Shown here piece after piece: positions 7,274 through 16,135 of a stretch of DNA of 23,338 nt. Source of the stretch: a virus. The stretch covers positions 1 through 23,338 of the IMG/VR virus record IMGVR_UViG_3300032288_004643, one strand, 5' to 3'. The first letter of the stretch is position 1. Each line of letters begins with the position of its first letter. Below the pieces are notes generated by a model. It did not search any database and was not told the DNA's origin. It was given only the letters and a program-made list of their open reading frames with translations. Position numbers and translations under genes: made by a program.

Positions 7274-10200
7274 ATGGATAGCATATACATAAATGTAAAG
7301 AACCCAGACGGAACCATAATGGGTAGATTGGATGTTGGAGAAGCGGATATAAACACCGTGTATTCTCTAGTCGATGTCAGAGAGCCAGACAAAAAGCAGA
7401 CTGACTATGTACAGACATTCACTATTCCTGGAACCAAAAACAACAACCAGATTTTTCAGAACATATTCGAGAATGGATTTTCTATGTACCAGTACAACCC
7501 TACGAGAGCATTGGACGCGCAGGTCATACTGAACGGAAACCAATACTTTTTGGGAAACCTACAGGTAAACAAAATCAACAAGATTGACGACACGCACATA
7601 ACTGGATATGACATAACGATATACGGAAAGGTAGGATCGTTCTTCGCAGACATAGACAAGTACAAGGTATCGGACCTAGTAGACCTAAGCGATTTCAAGC
7701 ACATCTATGACATAACGAATGTTGTTGGGTCTTGGGACAGCTTTATATACCAAAACGGAACAAAGGCTCCATTCCAGCTAGGAAACGGATATGTTTATCC
7801 TATGGAGTTTAGAGGACAGACAGACGCGACAAACTGGAAGCTAAAAGATTTCAAGCCAGCAATCTATGCGAAGACCATCTTTGACAGGATACTAAAATCG
7901 CAAGGATATACCTACACGAGCAGGTTCCTAAACGGAAAGACATTCAGAAAGCTGATACTTCCATATTGCGGAGAAGAGAACATAGCCATATCGCAAGACA
8001 CCGTAGAAAAGTCTTCATTCTTGGCGAACCTAACCGATAGGCCAATGAAGGATTTAAGCCTTAGGGTTGCTCAGGTAGATAGCGCGACAGATAGGTCGTA
8101 TGACATACCTTATATTATGTTCAACAACGATACTGCCGCGCCAGCGACGGACCCAGGAGACTGCTTCAATCCATCGACAGGAATAATAACAATACCGAAG
8201 AACGGAAACTATACGATCAGCGCGACCCTATACACATCGATGTGTTTTTTGAGAGGATCTGATGGCACCATCAAGAACATGAAACTTGAAGGAGGACCAG
8301 TAGAGGCGCAGCTTTACTTCAAAACATATCCAGGTGGGGCCATACTAAAGACGGCGGCATACACATATACGGACCCTAAGATAAACTCGTCCTCAAACGC
8401 GGCGAACGAACCGGTTCTATGGGGCCAAAAAGGATGGTATGCGATAGACAGCACATATCCAGACAAAGGATTGTGGACAGAATATCAGGTTCCGCAGATT
8501 TCGTATACAGGACTATTCAAAAAAGGAGACAAGCTAAAGCTTTATGCCAAGTTTACTTCCACAAAATCAAAATGGACCCACAAGACGCAGAAGCCAGTAA
8601 AGGCGCTTGGAGTTATTGTGGATGGAAAGCCATACAGCACCTATATGAACTTCTATGTTCACGCGAAGAAGTCTGACGGAACATACGACAAGAACGACAC
8701 TTCTAGAATAGCGATGACTTTGACCGACAAGACTATTATAGACGGAGACGAGATGGACCTAAACCCATTCCTTCCGAACACGAAGGCATCTGAGTTCATT
8801 AAAGACATAAACAAGATGTTCAACCTATACTGGAAGCAGATTGGAGACAACGAGTTTGTTATAGAGCCGAGAGACGACTTTTACAGAACGAACGGACAGA
8901 TAGTGGATTGGACTATGAAGGCGGACAACAACGAAGAGATAAACATAGAACCTCTTTACGACCTTCAATACAAAAACTACAAATATACATACAGCGAGGA
9001 TGGCGACTTCTACAACGAGGACTACAACAATGTTTTCAAGGATGTATACGGCACCAAGAATGTAGAGGTAGAGACAGACTTCGTAGATGGCGAACTGGAA
9101 ACAAAGGTATCTTTCTCCGCGACGCCAACGACGAACCATCTCGCGACGGACAGGGTTCTTCCATCATATGTGAAGGAGAACACCAGCGGAGGCATGATAT
9201 ATTCAAAGCCAAAGCAGAGGATACTTTTCTATGGAGGAAGAATACCGACCGCATCAAAATGGAACCTAAGCAGTTCGTTGGTAAAGACGCCAGTATCCTT
9301 TAACGACTATCCATACGCGGGCCATTTCGACCACCCTATAAATCCTATAAACGATTTGAACTGGGGAGTTTGCTTGAAGTACTACAACAACTGGAAGACG
9401 ATAACAAACACCAACCTATTCAACAAATATTGGAGAAGCCAGCTGGACGAGATGACGGATGTGAACGCGCACCTTTTGACCGTAAACATGATACTATCCG
9501 ATGTGGATATGATAAACTTCGACATAAGAAGAGTTATTCAGTTTGAGAATGTATATTATAGAGTAAACAAGCTAACCCACAATCCATTGAACAGAAAGGC
9601 GGTTGTAGAGTTGATAAAGATGAAGGACTATGTTCCGTTCACGCCAAGCGTCATAACGGCAGGAACCAACGGAAACCAGCCAGCGATAAACGCAGGATCG
9701 CAACCTCCATTGATGCTTGGATACGCGTCGATGCCAATCGCGGGAAGCCCGCAGGTAAATCCTCCAAAATACAATGTGCCATACACATCCATATCTTCGG
9801 CGTCCATTCTTACGACATTGAAGCCATACACTTCGGCATCGCCAGGAGTACCGGTAAGTTTAGGCGGAGGATTGATGACATCACAAAACATATTGGCGAC
9901 GAGAGGAAAATCGTGGGGCGATATAATGCCAGCATCGACATTCTATTCTATGAAGAACGCGAACACGGACGGAAACCTATTCTCGCCACAGGCAGCGCAG
10001 GAAGTAATGGGTAGGGACAACAATGTATCGCCAGACGCTCTTTATGTAAGAATACAGGGAAACAACAACAACATATCAGGAAAGACAGAGAACATATCCA
10101 TTGTTGGAGACAACAACATAGTTCAGTCAGGAGTAAAGAATGTATCAGTTGTTGGAGACGGCCATATAGTAACAAAAAGCAATGTATCGTATTTTCACGG

Positions 10201-10351
10201 AACCATAATAGACGAGGATGGATTTAGAAAGAATGTGGCGATATACAGATCCAAAGTAAACTCGGCCGCGTTCAGGAGCAAGGTGATGAGCGGTGGAAAA
10301 AACTCGACAAAAGCGTCGGTAGTATTAAAAGGAGGACAGGATAGAGTTTAG
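7274..10351 (+). CDS. Tail-tip / hub-like structural protein
   Basis: A 1025-residue protein. The N-terminus (residues about 40-95: DYVQTFTIPGTKNNNQIF, then IFENGF) and the middle (about 497-536: LPNTKASEFIKDINKMFNLY, then FVIEPRDDFY) match the pattern of a widely shared Bacteroidota-phage tail protein. I regard it as the hub or tail-tip component. Residues about 928-968 hold short repeats (NNNISGK, NISIVGDNN, NVSVVGDGH) suggesting a beta-helix that could end as a spike or fibre attachment point. No peptidoglycan-hydrolase motif was seen. The gene ends at a terminator-like intergenic region, so it probably closes the tail-tip transcription unit that begins at 3312. Confidence 0.6.
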   Translation: MDSIYINVKNPDGTIMGRLDVGEADINTVYSLVDVREPDKKQTDYVQTFTIPGTKNNNQIFQNIFENGFSMYQYNPTRALDAQVILNGNQYFLGNLQVNKINKIDDTHITGYDITIYGKVGSFFADIDKYKVSDLVDLSDFKHIYDITNVVGSWDSFIYQNGTKAPFQLGNGYVYPMEFRGQTDATNWKLKDFKPAIYAKTIFDRILKSQGYTYTSRFLNGKTFRKLILPYCGEENIAISQDTVEKSSFLANLTDRPMKDLSLRVAQVDSATDRSYDIPYIMFNNDTAAPATDPGDCFNPSTGIITIPKNGNYTISATLYTSMCFLRGSDGTIKNMKLEGGPVEAQLYFKTYPGGAILKTAAYTYTDPKINSSSNAANEPVLWGQKGWYAIDSTYPDKGLWTEYQVPQISYTGLFKKGDKLKLYAKFTSTKSKWTHKTQKPVKALGVIVDGKPYSTYMNFYVHAKKSDGTYDKNDTSRIAMTLTDKTIIDGDEMDLNPFLPNTKASEFIKDINKMFNLYWKQIGDNEFVIEPRDDFYRTNGQIVDWTMKADNNEEINIEPLYDLQYKNYKYTYSEDGDFYNEDYNNVFKDVYGTKNVEVETDFVDGELETKVSFSATPTTNHLATDRVLPSYVKENTSGGMIYSKPKQRILFYGGRIPTASKWNLSSSLVKTPVSFNDYPYAGHFDHPINPINDLNWGVCLKYYNNWKTITNTNLFNKYWRSQLDEMTDVNAHLLTVNMILSDVDMINFDIRRVIQFENVYYRVNKLTHNPLNRKAVVELIKMKDYVPFTPSVITAGTNGNQPAINAGSQPPLMLGYASMPIAGSPQVNPPKYNVPYTSISSASILTTLKPYTSASPGVPVSLGGGLMTSQNILATRGKSWGDIMPASTFYSMKNANTDGNLFSPQAAQEVMGRDNNVSPDALYVRIQGNNNNISGKTENISIVGDNNIVQSGVKNVSVVGDGHIVTKSNVSYFHGTIIDEDGFRKNVAIYRSKVNSAAFRSKVMSGGKNSTKASVVLKGGQDRV

Positions 10352-10356
10352 AACGC

Positions 10357-10489
10357 ACGGCCCTTGGAGGCCTGCTTCCATCTCAAAGTAGGAAACAGAT
10401 AGATGATATATATTATATTATTATTATATTATTTTGATTTTACCCACCACATTTAAGAGGAAGGCAGGCCGACAGGGCCTCGCCGTTTT
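10357..10489 (+). terminator. Terminator-like hairpin with competing long-range pairing
   Basis: Positions 10463-10485 fold as GGC-AGGCC, loop GACAG, GGCCT-(C)-GCC, followed by GTTTTAAT, which looks like an intrinsic terminator. The left arm at 10369-10375 (GGCCTGC) is complementary to 10464-10470 (GCAGGCC), the 5' side of that hairpin. Flanking ACGG/CCGT, CCCT/AGGG and TTCC/GGAA pairs extend the alternative fold. The left arm can also fold on itself (GGCC-cttgga-GGCC). The arrangement is attenuator-like. Regulation is inferred, not shown. Confidence 0.55.
10385..10424 (+). repeat. 40-nt intergenic direct repeat, copy 2
   Basis: Identical over 40 bases to 2080-2119, with the shared CCCACCACA following at 10443-10451. 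The spacer before that block differs by a few bases, including an extra TAT unit. It lies in the loop of the long-range pairing described for 10357-10489. Confidence 0.85.
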
Positions 10490-10524
10490 AATATATAAGA
10501 TATAAAAACAAAATATGCGAAAGG

Positions 10525-10532
10525 TATATTTA
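10525..10532 (+). promoter_or_regulatory. TATATTTA box 2, upstream of the tail fibre gene
   Basis: An exact octamer copy 20 bases before the ATG at 10553 and just downstream of the terminator-like hairpin. That is where a promoter for the receptor-binding operon would be expected. The implied untranslated leader is about 13-15 bases. No -33/-35 element is apparent. Confidence 0.5.
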
Positions 10533-10552
10533 GATAAAATAAAGATTAAAGA

Positions 10553-13471
10553 ATGAGTTGCGAAAGAGACGAAGAAGTTAGGATAATAATGAAGTACAGC
10601 ACCATATCAGGAGCAGAACCTACCATTCCTACATCAGGAGACCACTCGGATGGAACCTGGTTGCCAACAGATTTATATACAGGAGAGTTGTTCCTAAACT
10701 CTGCAGACGACAAACTATGGATTAGAACCGACAATGGAATAGTCGGAATAGGAGGAACGGCGGGAGCTACCTTCTCTGGAATATACGACTATGTTCATAT
10801 CTCAGGAGGAACATATAGCGGAGAGGTTTATGCGCCAACATTCTCTTCGATAGGAATAGTCGCGCAAAACATATACGGAGACACATTCGAAGGAACGGCA
10901 GGAGCATCGGCATCCTTTACCGGAAACTTTTTCGGCGACGGATCAGGACTTACAGGAATAATAGCAGACTGGCTTGGAGGCACCGTGTCGACACCGGTTC
11001 ATTTTGTAGATACGGTCGATTTCACGAACGATATTCACATCGATGGCGCAATATATTCAAACAATCCTAATATAGCCATAAACTCTTCCTTAGAGATATC
11101 TGGTGGCGTATCCGCGAGCATATTCTATGGAGACGGATCAGGACTTACTAACCTTCCAACAGGAACATATAGCGATACCTATACGGCAACGGCGACATTA
11201 AGCGGAAACGAGATTATATTCACTAGAAACGATGCGAGCGACTATTCGGTAGACCTTACTCCTATATTGGGTTCTCAAAGTCTTGCTATGGTCCAATGGG
11301 ACGACACGACGGATGTTCTTACGCTCTATTTAAACGACGGAACAGAAATGGGAATAGTAATAAACAACTTCTCGCAACTAAGTTCGACAGGAGCAATAAC
11401 GGCGCCAGAGTTTTATGGTGGATCGTTCTATGGAACACTTGTTGGAACATTCAGCGGAGATATCTATACCACGACAGCGACACTATACGGAACAGAGTTA
11501 GTATTTGATAGAATAAATGGTTCATCTTATTCAGTTGATCTATCATCTATATCTGCAACAGGTTCAGGTGGTGGAACTGGAACTCAGTCATTGGCAGAAA
11601 CTCTTGCGAATGGAAACGCAACTGGCGGATATAACATAAACCTAAATGTTACCGACCAGATAGTAAGCGATGACAACAAAAAGGCAATATCGTTGGAAGA
11701 AGATAGAGCACTTATTCAATATGAGAACTCTTTCACAAGCGAAGGAGTTATATACACTCAAATAGGCACATTGGAAGTAAAAGAAGGCACTAATATGTCT
11801 CAACTTATACATAGTACTTCTGATGATATGAGCGGAATGACCAAAATAGGAGCGGTTAGAGTAATAGATAGAGGTGCTACCATTATTGCTGATAACCCAA
11901 TAACAGGCAACCAAGCATTTATTATGACCGATAGTGGTACAGGATTATTTCCAGTACCAGAAATAAGATTTTACGCAGATGACCAATATGGCAATATATC
12001 ATGGATGAAGATAAAGCCTGGACTAATGCAGATTTCCGGCTTTAACAATGATGGCTTCCAAGGACTTCAATATATGGGCGACTACTCGGCAGACTATTCA
12101 ATAAGAAGTTTAGTTGATAAAGAATATGTTGATAATGCTATATCTACTGGTGGTGGAGGAACATTGGAACAAACCCTACAGGCTGGAAACACGACAGGAA
12201 CGCAATCAATCTACATAAGCTCGTCAGCATCTCAAATAATCGGATATAATGGAGTAAGCCAACACTGGTATGATGCTACAAACCCTGTTCTTGGAAACTA
12301 CTATAGAATAGAAAACGGAACAGGAGCGTCATCATCATATATTCAAATAGAGGACAATACCAGAGGAAACATCAGGATCGCGAACGACAACCTATATGAC
12401 ACGACATCGAGCTATTCGGAAAGAACGAGCGTTGTTGTCGGACAAAGCGACATACAGCACAACGCGACAACGAGAGATTATGCTGGTGGCACCGTTTGGG
12501 GCAGCACAAACCAGACTATATATATGAATGGTTCGGATATGGTAACGAGAGACTATATAGCGAACACGACTGCATGGATTGCGACATATACAGGAGGAGC
12601 GGAAACATACGCATATCTATATGCGGATAGAGGCGGAAACGGAGCAAGTTTTTCAAGCATCAAAGTAAATCACGACAAAATAACCTCGTTGGCACAAAAT
12701 GGAATAACTGACTATACACAGATCGATCAAACACCAACAGGCATTTTAGTAGAAGGATTTGGCGGTGCGTTCAAAGGCATAGAATACGCGGCAGACTATT
12801 CAGCAACACTTACAAATCGTTCATTGGTAGATAAGCAATATGTTGATGGCGCGGTTGTTAGCGCGGTTGGTGGTACGGCAACAGCCACAATGTTTAACTC
12901 AAAAGCAACGCATGCCGATTTTGGTGCTCTTCCTTGGTATAAACTTAATACTCCGGCAATAAGTTTTTCAACAGCCAACTATACTTTATCGGCAAACCAA
13001 ATAAGCTATTCGCCGATAAACCTGGTTACGGGCGAGACTATAAATGAAGTTGCAATATTTTGTAGCACACTTCTGGCGGGTGCTACGGCATCTATCGCAC
13101 TATATTCCGCAAGTTTGGATATCAATGGCCGTCATTATCCAAGCACTCTTTTGACAACATTTGGAGATGTATCATTGGCGACCACTGGTAGAAAAACAAT
13201 AACAGGTTTAAACTATATTATACCAGCATCATTAAATGGAATATACTATACGGCTATTTTAAGAACAGGTCCGGCAGGAACGCCTACTATAACAGGACCT
13301 GCCAATACGGGTAGTATAGTTTATTATGGTTCATTGAATGGCACCACAATGGATAGACCAATGACCGCGAGACCATCAGTAGCATTTAGTTCATTTCCGG
13401 CAACAATAACTTCGGCATCATTTTCGACATACACTTCTTCAACAACTTTACCTTATATAGGCTTTAGATAA
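10553..13471 (+). CDS. Modular tail fibre (receptor-interaction protein)
   Basis: A 972-residue fibre. A second ATG at 10589 would give an N-terminus (MKYSTISGAEPTIPT) closer to what is usual, so the true start is uncertain. Residues about 13-70 resemble a phage fibre attachment domain, with PTDLYTGELFLNSADDKLWI. Short motifs GDGSGLTGI and GDGSGLTNL follow, typical of phage fibre shafts. Two tandem modules, about 346-531 and 537-768, each begin TLxxGNxTG and end with DYSA, then SLVDKxYVDxA. The last 170 residues are a beta-rich, Ser/Thr-rich domain probably exposed at the tip for receptor contact. No membrane or catalytic motif is seen. Base composition changes inside the gene. Confidence 0.72.
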   Translation: MSCERDEEVRIIMKYSTISGAEPTIPTSGDHSDGTWLPTDLYTGELFLNSADDKLWIRTDNGIVGIGGTAGATFSGIYDYVHISGGTYSGEVYAPTFSSIGIVAQNIYGDTFEGTAGASASFTGNFFGDGSGLTGIIADWLGGTVSTPVHFVDTVDFTNDIHIDGAIYSNNPNIAINSSLEISGGVSASIFYGDGSGLTNLPTGTYSDTYTATATLSGNEIIFTRNDASDYSVDLTPILGSQSLAMVQWDDTTDVLTLYLNDGTEMGIVINNFSQLSSTGAITAPEFYGGSFYGTLVGTFSGDIYTTTATLYGTELVFDRINGSSYSVDLSSISATGSGGGTGTQSLAETLANGNATGGYNINLNVTDQIVSDDNKKAISLEEDRALIQYENSFTSEGVIYTQIGTLEVKEGTNMSQLIHSTSDDMSGMTKIGAVRVIDRGATIIADNPITGNQAFIMTDSGTGLFPVPEIRFYADDQYGNISWMKIKPGLMQISGFNNDGFQGLQYMGDYSADYSIRSLVDKEYVDNAISTGGGGTLEQTLQAGNTTGTQSIYISSSASQIIGYNGVSQHWYDATNPVLGNYYRIENGTGASSSYIQIEDNTRGNIRIANDNLYDTTSSYSERTSVVVGQSDIQHNATTRDYAGGTVWGSTNQTIYMNGSDMVTRDYIANTTAWIATYTGGAETYAYLYADRGGNGASFSSIKVNHDKITSLAQNGITDYTQIDQTPTGILVEGFGGAFKGIEYAADYSATLTNRSLVDKQYVDGAVVSAVGGTATATMFNSKATHADFGALPWYKLNTPAISFSTANYTLSANQISYSPINLVTGETINEVAIFCSTLLAGATASIALYSASLDINGRHYPSTLLTTFGDVSLATTGRKTITGLNYIIPASLNGIYYTAILRTGPAGTPTITGPANTGSIVYYGSLNGTTMDRPMTARPSVAFSSFPATITSASFSTYTSSTTLPYIGFR

Positions 13472-13487
13472 AAAATAATAACTTAAT

Positions 13488-13667
13488 ATGATAACTATTC
13501 AAACAAACGAGACTTGGATAAAGCAAGAAGACGGAACAATGCTTTTAATAAGCAGCGAAGAGGTCGAAGTGGACATACCAACGCCAGAAGAAGAGATAGC
13601 GCAAAAGGAGGCAGAACTTCTTATTATGTTCAATGAACTGCAGGCATTAAAAAATAGTAGACAATAA
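13488..13667 (+). CDS. Small acidic protein (59 residues) between fibre genes
   Basis: A short ORF that abuts the next gene exactly: its TAA ends at 13667 and the next ATG begins at 13668. The product starts MITIQTNETWIKQEDGTMLL and has an acidic centre (SSEEVEVDIPTPEEE). It ends in an amphipathic helix (KEAELLIMFNELQALKNS) that could trimerise. Small proteins in this position are often fibre chaperones or connectors, but I do not recognise a family. Perfect packing between two real genes supports expression. Confidence 0.6.
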   Translation: MITIQTNETWIKQEDGTMLLISSEEVEVDIPTPEEEIAQKEAELLIMFNELQALKNSRQ

Positions 13668-14588
13668 ATGAGCATTTGTATAAAGAGCACGGACCAAAAG
13701 TATATTCTAGACTACGATGAACTATCAGGCCAACTAAAGGTCATGAGTTTTTCGTATTCTACTTGGGACCAATCGCAGCAAGAATACAATATGGTTCTAT
13801 CGAACACCACATATATTGGAGGAGGAACAGGAAGCGGCGGTTCAGGAAGTTCAGGAACTAGCGGAACATCTGGTTCGTCAGGAACATCAGGAACATCAGG
13901 AACTAGCGGAACATCCGGCGCGATTGGCGCGACAGGCCCGGCAGGACAGCAAGGTATATCGACAGGACAGATATACTATTTTAATCAATCCGCCACATCA
14001 TCCATATCGCCATATAGAGTTTTAGGAATAGATCCATTGGCGAACGGAGGTTCTATTCTTACTCATACTCTTACAAACAACGAACAGGACTACTTGGTAT
14101 CGGAATATATAACGGAAGAGTTAGGTTTCGCGGTTATACCTGGCGGAACGCAAAGATTTCATATCCATTCATTGAAGCCAGCATCGAACGACCATATAGA
14201 GATATATGTGACGATACAGCTGGCGGATAGTTCAGGAACAGCGATCGGACCAGTTATATCAACCAGTGCCAATCTGGTTCCATGGGTAGACGATACGACG
14301 CCATCGGAAACATTGGTGGATTTGACTATATCTACGCAGACGATAGACCCTACGAACAGAATGATTGTAAGGATATATGCCAACAACAACGATAGCACGA
14401 CGCATGTTTTTAAGTACTATACAGAAGGAACATCATACTATTCTTTCGTAATAACATCGGTAGGAGTTGTAGGCGGAACAAGCGGAACATCAGGAAGTTC
14501 AGGAACAAGCGGAACATCAGGAACATCAGCCAGCAATGACCCTCAGGTCGTAGACGCGATGCTACTTTTCTTATCGATAAACACATAA
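13668..14588 (+). CDS. Virion protein with collagen-like Gly-Thr-Ser repeats
   Basis: A 306-residue protein with two Gly-x-y repeat segments flanking a beta-rich domain. The first, residues 63-96, is GTS/GSS triplets running into GAIGATGPAGQQG. The second, residues 270-287, is GTS/GSS only. At DNA level these are 9-base-type repeats (13831-13923 and 14476-14529). The domain at about 100-268 is rich in Thr, Ile and Tyr with strands such as HIEIYVTIQLADSSG and MIVRIYANN, and looks like a jelly-roll exposed on the particle. Gly-x-y segments in phage fibres can form trimeric helices or flexible linkers. The C-terminus (DPQVVDAMLLFLSINT) is short and hydrophobic. Likely a fibre or decoration protein. 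Confidence 0.6.
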   Translation: MSICIKSTDQKYILDYDELSGQLKVMSFSYSTWDQSQQEYNMVLSNTTYIGGGTGSGGSGSSGTSGTSGSSGTSGTSGTSGTSGAIGATGPAGQQGISTGQIYYFNQSATSSISPYRVLGIDPLANGGSILTHTLTNNEQDYLVSEYITEELGFAVIPGGTQRFHIHSLKPASNDHIEIYVTIQLADSSGTAIGPVISTSANLVPWVDDTTPSETLVDLTISTQTIDPTNRMIVRIYANNNDSTTHVFKYYTEGTSYYSFVITSVGVVGGTSGTSGSSGTSGTSGTSASNDPQVVDAMLLFLSINT

Positions 14589-14603
14589 AAATAAAAATAA
14601 AAA

Positions 14604-15023
14604 ATGGCAACAACACTTACATTTACAAGCACATCGTTCTATCAAGGAACAACAATGAGCGCCACGGCATCTTTTGATATATTAGGAGGAACATATTCTT
14701 ATGATAAAAGAATATATGGCATATCCGCGACATCCACAGACACGGCAGCGAAAGAGCTTACTTTATGGCTATCCGGACCAATGGCGGATTATCAAGTCGC
14801 TAGAATAGCAGTGCCTATAAACGCAGGAAACACAAACCTTATCGCGCAAGTTGATATATTCGGAGATAGCAAGTTCGCGGCAACTTTTCAAAAACAAGCA
14901 GACGCTAATGGAAAGCCATACTTTAATCTACCTGCAGGATATACGATTTTGGCAAACTTGACCGCGGCAACAACCGCAACAAAAGTTGTTACCGTTCATG
15001 CGTTCGGAGAAAACTATAACTAA
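14604..15023 (+). CDS. Small beta-rich virion protein
   Basis: A 139-residue protein, Ala/Thr-rich and predicted to be almost all beta-strand (for example ATASFDILGGTYSYDKRIYG and ELTLWLSGPMADYQVARIA). It has no signal peptide, membrane segment or cysteine. It lies between the collagen-like protein and the lectin-like protein, after an A-rich leader typical of this genome. It is probably a structural or decoration protein of the tail-fibre assembly. No family was recognised. Confidence 0.55.
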   Translation: MATTLTFTSTSFYQGTTMSATASFDILGGTYSYDKRIYGISATSTDTAAKELTLWLSGPMADYQVARIAVPINAGNTNLIAQVDIFGDSKFAATFQKQADANGKPYFNLPAGYTILANLTAATTATKVVTVHAFGENYN

Positions 15024-15026
15024 AGA

Positions 15027-15908
15027 ATGCAACTAGGACATCAGAGTGGAAGACTTCAGGGAATAAAATCCGGAACAGGACAGGCAAACAAGAACAATGG
15101 ATTAAAGCAGGGTATCCATAAACTTATTCAAGACAAAGCGCATAGTCAGGATCCAGCAGAACTAAAAGGAATAAAGAAACCTCTTATATTCTGCATCAGC
15201 GATTTTTGGACGCAACCATCCAGTATCGAAACAAGATTGCTGGACCTATGCGGTTCAGGATACGCGCTTTTTTGCAATGCTGGTGGTTCGTTTCGACCGC
15301 AACCAACACCAAATGATATATTCTACAACAAGACGAGTATGGACTTCGCGAACACATCATCGTATTTTGTTACGACGCCAACATTGGCATTGACAGGATA
15401 TAACGCCATAACCACTATAATGGTCGTAAAACTAAAGGCGCAGGCAGGAAAGGTAATATTTACAATAGAAGACACGACAACGCCAGGTGGGTTGAACATT
15501 ATTATCGAAGACACAGAGAATAGAGTATCTTCTACTTTTCGTGGAGGACAGGCAGGTTCCGTGACGAGCAGCAAGTTCGAGACATATAAGGCAAGTGGAG
15601 AGATGGGCGACTGGATGATAATAACATCGAAGATTAGATTGGCCCAGCCACAAGGAGCCGGATCGGAACAAGAACTATACATAAACGGAAACCTACAAAA
15701 GAAGTTCGTAAGTTCAAACTTCGATGTTGTAACGACGGCGTTCAACTCAGCCCAGAACATTATAGTCGGAAACGACAGCACATCGACAGGGGCGAACGGC
15801 AATGGAATAAAACTCGGAGGCATAGTCATGCTTCCATACTGGGCGAACGAAAGCGAACAGATAAGAATAGAAAACTATTGGAGAAGCTATTATGGAAACA
15901 AGTTTTGA
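15027..15908 (+). CDS. Lectin-like (concanavalin/LamG-fold) virion protein
   Basis: A 293-residue protein. After a basic, Gly-rich N-terminus (about 60 residues) comes a domain with the hallmarks of a LamG/concanavalin-like jelly-roll. These are SMDFANTSSYFVTTP, the strand ITTIMVVKLKA, GGLNIIIEDTENRVSSTFRGG, GDWMIITSKIR, QELYINGNLQKKF, IIVGNDSTST, and the closing pattern GGIVMLPYWANESEQIRIEN with YWRSYYG. Such domains bind glycans, and in a phage tail this would fit host surface-polysaccharide binding. No glycosidase catalytic pair is obvious, so binding rather than cleavage is inferred. It follows the previous gene by only three bases, and its 3' end overlaps the next start. Confidence 0.6.
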   Translation: MQLGHQSGRLQGIKSGTGQANKNNGLKQGIHKLIQDKAHSQDPAELKGIKKPLIFCISDFWTQPSSIETRLLDLCGSGYALFCNAGGSFRPQPTPNDIFYNKTSMDFANTSSYFVTTPTLALTGYNAITTIMVVKLKAQAGKVIFTIEDTTTPGGLNIIIEDTENRVSSTFRGGQAGSVTSSKFETYKASGEMGDWMIITSKIRLAQPQGAGSEQELYINGNLQKKFVSSNFDVVTTAFNSAQNIIVGNDSTSTGANGNGIKLGGIVMLPYWANESEQIRIENYWRSYYGNKF

Positions 15909-16089
15909 CAGCACGACGCATAGGTTGGAGTTCAAACAGGAGATTTTGGACGATCCAATAATAATAAATGTATATAGAGGAGGACCAAACCCATACTATA
16001 CGATAGATCCACTGGACACCACAGACGATATAAGAGAGTATTATTTCTATCAGGGTCTAGATTATTTATTCGATATAGTTCCTCTATAA
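15892..16089 (+). CDS. Small acidic protein downstream of the lectin-like gene
   Basis: A 65-residue protein starting with an ATG inside the last codons of the lectin-like gene (17-base overlap). It is acidic and Tyr-rich (IDPLDTTDDIREYYFYQGLD) with no hydrophobic segment or recognised domain. The overlap suggests coupled translation and perhaps a partner or chaperone role for the lectin-like protein. It is the last gene before the tape measure promoter-like box. Confidence 0.55.
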   Translation: METSFDSTTHRLEFKQEILDDPIIINVYRGGPNPYYTIDPLDTTDDIREYYFYQGLDYLFDIVPL

Positions 16090-16108
16090 AAACGATATGG
16101 CAATAAAG

Positions 16109-16116
16109 TATATTTA
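16109..16116 (+). promoter_or_regulatory. TATATTTA box 3, upstream of the tape measure
   Basis: An exact octamer copy 19 bases before the ATG at 16136, in the 46-base gap after the 65-residue gene. No terminator is visible in that gap, so it may add to read-through transcription from upstream. Confidence 0.45.
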
Positions 16117-16135
16117 ATAAAAAGAATAATCTACA

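Noticed and set aside
8908-9303. A 131-codon + strand open frame inside the tail-tip gene.
   Set aside because: It is an out-of-frame shadow of the 1025-residue gene with an Arg/Gln-rich product and no family pattern.
10553-13471. Diversity-generating retroelement target in the fibre C-terminus.
   Set aside because: No reverse transcriptase, template repeat or adenine-biased variable repeat pair is visible in the window.
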